The notes below the pieces were generated by a model. The model saw only the letters and a program-made list of their open reading frames with translations. It had not been told where the DNA came from and did not search any database. Source: Solen grandis (Eukaryota > Mollusca > Bivalvia > Adapedonta > Solenidae). Taken from it: a stretch of DNA of 64,000 nt. This document shows, one piece after another, positions 57,975 through 64,000 of the stretch. Position 1 is the stretch's first letter; every line of letters starts with the position of its first letter. The position numbers and the translations under genes are program-made. The stretch is taken from NCBI GenBank assembly GCA_021229015.1, contig CM037787.1:35043874-35107873 (forward strand), written 5' to 3'.

Positions 57975-59630
57975 GTGTAAAGACCGTTAAGTGTCAATAA
58001 AGACAAAGCTATAACTTATATTACTAATTATTCATCATGCATTTTATCCAGATGAAATAAATTGATATTAATGCAAAATACTTTTCATGTCGTTTTTAAA
58101 ACGGATATCGACCTTGGTCAAACTTGATTTCGAAGTACAGTCACCCTGCTCTACATCATATTGATGCCACTTTTCCTGATTTATAAAAAAAAAACCCGTA
58201 AAATTACTGGCTTTGGTGTTATGATATAATCGCATGCGTGCATCCACGACACCAATTCAGAAAGACATGGAAAACTGCAAATTTAATTGATTATTAATGT
58301 TAGGAAATGTTTTTATGTCACTAGATACTATTTATTATTTAAAGTGAATTATTTTGTTTTCAAAACATTTGTTCAAACACCAATAGTTAGATGGCACACG
58401 TTAATACTACCAGTCTCCCAATATGAGCAAAACCAATTAGTGGAAGGCACAGGAGTCAGAAGTTAATGCAACAACGGTGTCCTTAATAGACACGGGTTGC
58501 GCAAGCATTCTTAATTAATTGCCCTACAATATAAATATGATATTTCAATAATGGCAAAACCATAAAATATTAAAACAACAGTCTTATTTGCATAACAGTT
58601 AAACAGTTCATCCTTTTACAATTTTAGCGTCAGGGTAAGTGCTCAGTGAAAACTGATATTTATTTCATGCATCAATTAATTTTATTAGTTTTCAAATAAC
58701 CTCACACTGACTTCGATGTCTGCAACGACATCCCATTCTTGAAAAGTTTGCATAAAAGCCATGGTGCCATCAGCATTTGAATGAGGTATTGACAAAAGTG
58801 GTCCGTTTGAAATGGACACTAGCAGACAACCCAGTCTCGTTAGGTATTAAAATCATTATTAGCATATTTTAAAAAAATATCACCTGGGAATAATATCATA
58901 TGGCTGCCCGGTTCAGAAGGTGCACACTGCTAGAAGTATTTGCAGGTTTCAATGGCGCAACGGAAGCTGGGACTCTCGTGTTTCTAAAAGCCAAAGGTAT
59001 CGCCACAAAAACAAATGATCTCTTCAAATAATAGAGAGTATCGCGTTACGTCATTTAGTTGAAACTGTATTTCCTATTACTCGAACTTCAAACAGAGGCA
59101 GGCACGATAGCGCAAAATCCCCCATGTCGAACCTGCAGCCGTTAAAATGACTTGGTATCACACCGTCACCTACTGCAGCCTCCTACCGGAAAATATTATC
59201 AATGTTACGTAACACCGTCGACAAAACCCGGGTTTCCGCTCCACGGGATCACTAAAATGCTATTATTTTATAGAAAAATTTACTAATTCTCATATTTCCC
59301 GTTTCTTTATTCATAACTTTCAGAGATGTCGCAATCAATAAGTGATCCATCACCAGCAGACGAATCTAACTGCTGGCGTTTTGTATTTACCGTTGTCGGC
59401 TTCCAGCCACTTTCAGAGAAATATTGCCGATAACGATGTACTTATTTGCTCGTCCGAACCACAATCAATGATCTACTACTTTGCTTGAGTCTTTTTTAAA
59501 AAATCTAGTTTTATGATCTGTTATTAATTCCTAGCGGAGAGATAAAATCGAATAGCTCGGTCGTCTTTGTGGGTATGACAAAAGACATTACCGGTTTTAT
59601 GCAATCAGAATCAAAAGTGAGCAGGTACAA
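57975..59630. other. AT-rich non-coding stretch with GC-richer patches
   Basis: No gene recognised. A GC-richer patch at 59090-59250 and words such as AGGGTAAGT at about 58635 were seen but lead nowhere. Confidence 0.4.
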
Positions 59631-59634
59631 TTAC

Positions 59635-59835
59635 ACACCTGAATTGCGTGATTAATTACTTAGGAAATCTGTTCCATCAGTCGACTGTGGACGACGAGGA
59701 GGGAGACAGAAAGCCAGGAAGGAATAAATCCTCAATGACATCTGTGAGTAAAGGGGATGGTTTCTCCAGCTAGAGAATGAGGGTTGGAGAGATTGATTAG
59801 TGCGAAGAAGTGAAAACAGGCTTCTGTAACGCAGA
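59635..59835. promoter_or_regulatory. Candidate regulatory island
   Basis: Purine-rich, GC-richer segment beginning TGCGTGATTAATTACTTAGG (homeodomain cores) and containing ATCAGTCGACTG and several AGGGAG/GGAAGGAA words (ETS-like). No open frame. Confidence 0.2.
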
Positions 59836-59839
59836 TCAT

Positions 59840-62800
59840 CTTATAAAGGCAGGTCTGGTATATATGTCGTAAGCACGCGCGTTTTCATTTTGTCTTCCAT
59901 TATCAAGATCTTTAGTTACGTCATGTAATGATATTTTACTTTCGTAATAAAGAATGGAGTTGTTCATTTAGATGAATTACTTTCCTTTCACACAAGGACA
60001 AACAAAGTAGTTTAAGGTATAAAACACTTAATCTGATTTGTTAAGTATTTAGATGCAGACTATTTTCGCTCAATAAATATCCAATTTGGAAAGTTCAAAA
60101 TGAAAGGAATTTTCAGACCACGGAAAGAATGAGATTTATGACAGCAATTGATAAACTCGTGAAAGGCGGAAGTGTCCTGTTGGAAAATGGGATAAACTCG
60201 CAATTTCAAACTGTCAAGGTTTAAATCTGTCACCGACACCCGAACCTGAGTCTAAAAACGCGTTTGTTGGCACAGCCTTTGACAATTTCACGGACGACTA
60301 TCCCTCGACAAATCTCTGTTTTTATTCAAGCAACATCAAGAAATCATCAAAACATTTAAAACCGTAAGCTCTTGTAGCCATCAATAGCAAACGTGGCTTT
60401 TATTGGTGTCCACTAGCGCCATGCCGCATACCTGTTACTCATCACAGGGCCCTTGCAGTGCGACCAGAAGATAATAACTTTATTTAATGTATTACTTTCA
60501 TGAGCGATGGACTGGAAAACTGTGAAGACCATCAAACGTGAAGGGATCGTGTAGATGACAAGTTTCAAAAGTGCCCGTTATAAACTTGGGGTCAAGCTTT
60601 GCCTTTCCCATGTCGAATCGGGTCAAAACAGGGCAAGAAACTTGGGTGTGATTTATGACTTATTCGTCAGATGAAAACTGCCAGAATTATTTTGTTCAAA
60701 GCAGTGTTCGATCGAAGGTAGTTTTCTTTTCCAGGTGGTCATCTCTTCAAATTAACAGAATTTCTAATCGTCATCTGTTGTAATATTTGAATACGAAATT
60801 CTAATGTTATTCTTATTAAATGCTTTCTAGCCTTTTTTTCATGGTATATTTTATTACAATAAAAGTTAATTTTATATAAATATATTTGCAAATGATATGA
60901 TAAAAACGATATGATCACTTTAAAACTTTGAATATGCGTTGGTCTAAAAATGAAAGACAACAAATAGACAAGTACACACTAATAAGGTAACACATATAAT
61001 ATTTCGATACAACAAAATAACATTTAAGAATGAAAATAACATTTGATATGTGTTGGTACATCTCGTTTTGTGGCCCCGACCGAAACTAAAAGCATCACTC
61101 CAAAAATTAAAAACTGCTTAACAAAGACAAAAAAACGAAGCACATATATCATCACGTTTATGTGGGCGGTTGCAATATTAGCTTCCAAACATATTATTGA
61201 CCCTGATTTTGATCTGCACATTAAAACTTACAATAGACGACTTTTGTAATAATGATCAATGAGATATATTGATAACTTTATCTTCGTATTCAAATGTTCA
61301 TGTTTACTCTGCCCATATCATCATCCTAATCCGGCTTGTATTAATTACAGCCACGTAGCTAAAATCAAACATTTCTATTTCTGTTATCATGTATGATTCG
61401 AACTTCAACGTCTCAAAAAATGGTACCAGTATAATAAAAGAAATATCAAAAAATGCGTTCTTCTCTTTACAAAAAATCAGACAAAAGGAATACAACTGTA
61501 CAAGTGTAGTCTTACACAGGAATTATTAGCATATAACGCAGCATCCTATTTTGAAGATGTTAGAAAGTAAAACTACATCATTGAACTGATTCTTATCAAG
61601 ACTACAGGTCCATAATTAAATCGATTATCCATTGCTTAATGTTTACAGGTGCTAATTGCATTCTGATACCCAATAACTAAAAATAAATGCTTTTCCGGTT
61701 ATCTAAATGCATAAATGGATCGAGGCGCGTCGACATTGATTCCCGGGTGAATAGTGGAGCAAAGGACGTTGTCTAAAGTTGATATCACAAATATAGGCGT
61801 ATACTCGTGTTTCATATACTTCAAAGAATTTAGGATACAGTGTCTGGCCCTCATTGAACTTCACAGTGACATCAAAATACATCAAGTCAATAGATGCTAA
61901 TTGATAATTAACAGGACTGTCAAGTTCTATGGAATAAAGTTACCGACCGCAATGCCATTTGTATTTATGATTATGGTACTTATGCACCTTACTTTGATGC
62001 ACGCATTTTATTTAAAACCCAATATATTTGAACTTAGAACTGGTATTCAGCAGTTTATAGACGGTGTTATACATATTGTGCAGGTGCCCAGTGATTGTCA
62101 TAAGTAAATGAAATATAACTCTTGGAACATTTGGGAAATTTCGTATTTAGTTCATACGTTATAAGTTAAGTTTTGTGCTTAATACGAAATCATCATGATT
62201 GTAAGTTTTTCAATAATAATAATATGATAATTAATAAACTGTTATCTATGTGAAAAATCTTCACTCGATTTTATAAGCGATGTCTTAAAATAATTGTAAT
62301 TCAACTTTCTGATATATATAGAATTAAATTAAAGATGAAAACACCAGAGATTTATTATGTACATAATCACCATAAGCATAAAAGGTTGACGACCTCGATT
62401 TCGTATGACTATACTGTCTGTATTACATGATTGAAATGTTATGACAAATGTGTGCCATACGCAGGGTTTATATTCAAAATTCAAGTTTTATTAGGTTAGT
62501 TCTTTTCTTCATCAGTAGATGGTAATTAACGGTCCTGATGAAAATCTAAAATTATCGACATACAGGTTTCGACACCTCATTCAATAAAGCACCGGTTTCC
62601 GAAATAACATTGAACAATGTAATGCTTGATAACTAATGATATACCCGGAGATTTCGTAGTGACTAGGTGTATGAATTTTGGCCCTAATCTAAAGATTTTG
62701 ACACATTGAAACATAAGCGTGGGTAAAAAATAAATAGCTGCCATCTTTTTTTTAAATAACAATTCTTACCCACAACCCTTTTTTGCATTGTTGATAAAAA

Positions 62801-62875
62801 GTATGGTCCATTATCGAATAGAAGGTGAAAAATACCAATGAGTGAGAACGTCATACTATTGTATTTCACATGATT
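59840..62875. other. AT-rich non-coding stretch
   Basis: No gene recognised. The first part (60080-60700) is complex and moderately GC-rich and may include regulatory DNA; the remainder is AT-rich with chance frames on both strands. Confidence 0.4.
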
Positions 62876-62879
62876 GCGG

Positions 62880-63335
62880 GAAGTCGTTTTGAAATTTTCG
62901 GGCGGGGTTAGACCTTCCCCCATCTACAGAAGCTCTTTCCATGACCTCTAAGTTCCCTTTCCGCTCCCACGAGGTTTAAACCAGTAATTACATTAATTGA
63001 CGCTTTTATCGGCCCTTGAATCGAATCAACAGCATCTTGAATTTTCATTATTATATCGTGAAATTTCGCTGGAAACCGCCGAATTTTATAAAATTATTAC
63101 AAATTGGTGAAGCGTATTGCGGGTTTGCAGTAATTGCGATGTCCCGTTACAACAACGGACTCGGCTTTTCACGAGGATGACCAGTAATGAGTTCTCAGTG
63201 GCGGTATTAAATAGATGCCAAGACGTGTCTTGATCTTCATGGAATCGATTTGTAGACTTTAATGAGTATTAATTGAATGCCTTCTCGCAATTAGTGTGGC
63301 ATAAAATGAATGCCTTCGTGGTTAGACGGGGAACC
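62880..63335. promoter_or_regulatory. Candidate conserved regulatory island with homeodomain and GATA-like words
   Basis: A long island with elevated G+C and many distinct words: CAGTAATTACATTAATTGACGC followed by TTTTATCGGCC (Hox/Cdx and GATA-like), GCAGTAATTGCG, CCGTTACAACAACGG, ATTAATTG and CGCAATTAG. Frames are short. The profile resembles the 45.6-kb island. Confidence 0.3.
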
Positions 63336-63339
63336 ATAA

Positions 63340-64000
63340 AGCACGCTTATGCTGACATTCTGTAGAAGATGCAGAGCTGTCAAAATCGACAGATGAGAAA
63401 CCGAGTGGTTTGGTATGAATATATAATTAGTATTTCAAACTATCCCGCGCGTTCTGTAACTTTTCTGAGTCTTAAAATATCTGGAAAGCAACATTCCAAT
63501 AGCCGTAATAAACTGACAATACATATCAGTGTGAAATTTATGAAACCAGGGACACATATCTGAGAAATGACAGAGTAGGGAAATATATTGACATGGTGTC
63601 ATGGTTTCTTCTGAAATACAAAAAAGTAGTTTTAAAAAGACTTCACTGTTCATATACATTTTTGATTTCTTGATTTGGAAACACACTTTGATCTTGAAAA
63701 TAAGACACTGTGAGTTAACACTCAGTTCCATTAGAAAGTGTGCGATTTGTTTATGTAATATTTCATCGACTTTTATTTCCTGAAAGCCTATATATTATAA
63801 AAAAAAATGAAAATTTCTCCATGCCATGTCATAGATTTTGGACTAGATCGACGAGTTAAAGTGTTCGAAACGGATATGTTTGTTAAGTATTGAAATATTT
63901 AAAATAAAATAGTGCACACTTTCTTTTGTAACTGAGTGTATATCTCATCCTTACTTATTCTTTTTAATAAAACATTAATAAGTTGTTTTTTGTTGTGTTG
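63340..64000. other. AT-rich non-coding stretch to window end
   Basis: A 98-codon minus-strand frame at 63435-63731 and overlapping plus-strand frames have no recognisable content. No gene or repeat assigned. Confidence 0.4.

Overview
This is nuclear DNA from an animal, most probably a bivalve mollusc. It is AT-rich and has no operon structure or prokaryote-like coding density. It carries tRNA-derived SINEs with target-site duplications, miniature inverted-repeat elements (MITEs), mini- and microsatellites, and a 100-N scaffold gap. The placement in bivalves rests on the look of the SINEs and MITEs and is inference; the species cannot be fixed from sequence alone. No open frame could be assigned to a known protein family, so the window reads as a gene desert or a very large intron.

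Layout. 1-9.6 kb: AT-rich non-coding DNA with a few GC-richer islands carrying NRF1, E-box/CCAAT and YY1-like words. 9.66-11.73 kb: a transposon-like terminus (TA then CAGTAAAACCTCG), a minus-strand SINE, and a 17-bp minisatellite of about 95 copies that seems to have grown out of that terminus. 11.7-25.1 kb: mostly featureless, with two islands and a MITE relic. 25.15-27.77 kb: a 47-bp-period satellite whose interior copies differ mainly by small deletions, suggesting unpolished long-read consensus. 28-36 kb: non-coding, with a CpG-containing island at 32.2 kb, a young SINE at 33.2 kb, and two decayed relatives. 36.8-38.4 kb: a repeat mosaic around the N gap. 39.6-39.8 kb: a TTAA-flanked MITE with a 67-nt near-perfect palindrome. 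42.4-43.8 kb: a second young SINE among decayed ones. 44-63.3 kb: the richest part for regulatory-looking DNA (homeodomain-core cluster at 45.6 kb, ETS+YY1 at 47.1 kb, E2F/octamer/DR1 at 50.1 kb, DR1 pair at 55.9 kb, islands at 51.9, 59.7 and 63.1 kb). A third full SINE lies at 57.7-57.96 kb.

Possible genes are few and weak. They are a 233-codon open frame at 52.8-53.5 kb, with an overlapping minus-strand frame of coding-like composition; a cysteine-rich 92-codon minus-strand frame at 46.3-46.6 kb; several ATG-started frames of 65-105 codons; and one 57-nt splice-flanked micro-exon candidate at 30.5 kb. Most other open frames are of the length expected by chance in AT-rich DNA, or are translations of satellites and SINEs. 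I saw no convincing undescribed biological system. The best leads are the repeated DR1-rich modules, the transposon-end-derived minisatellite, the palindromic MITE and the 53-kb open-frame cluster.
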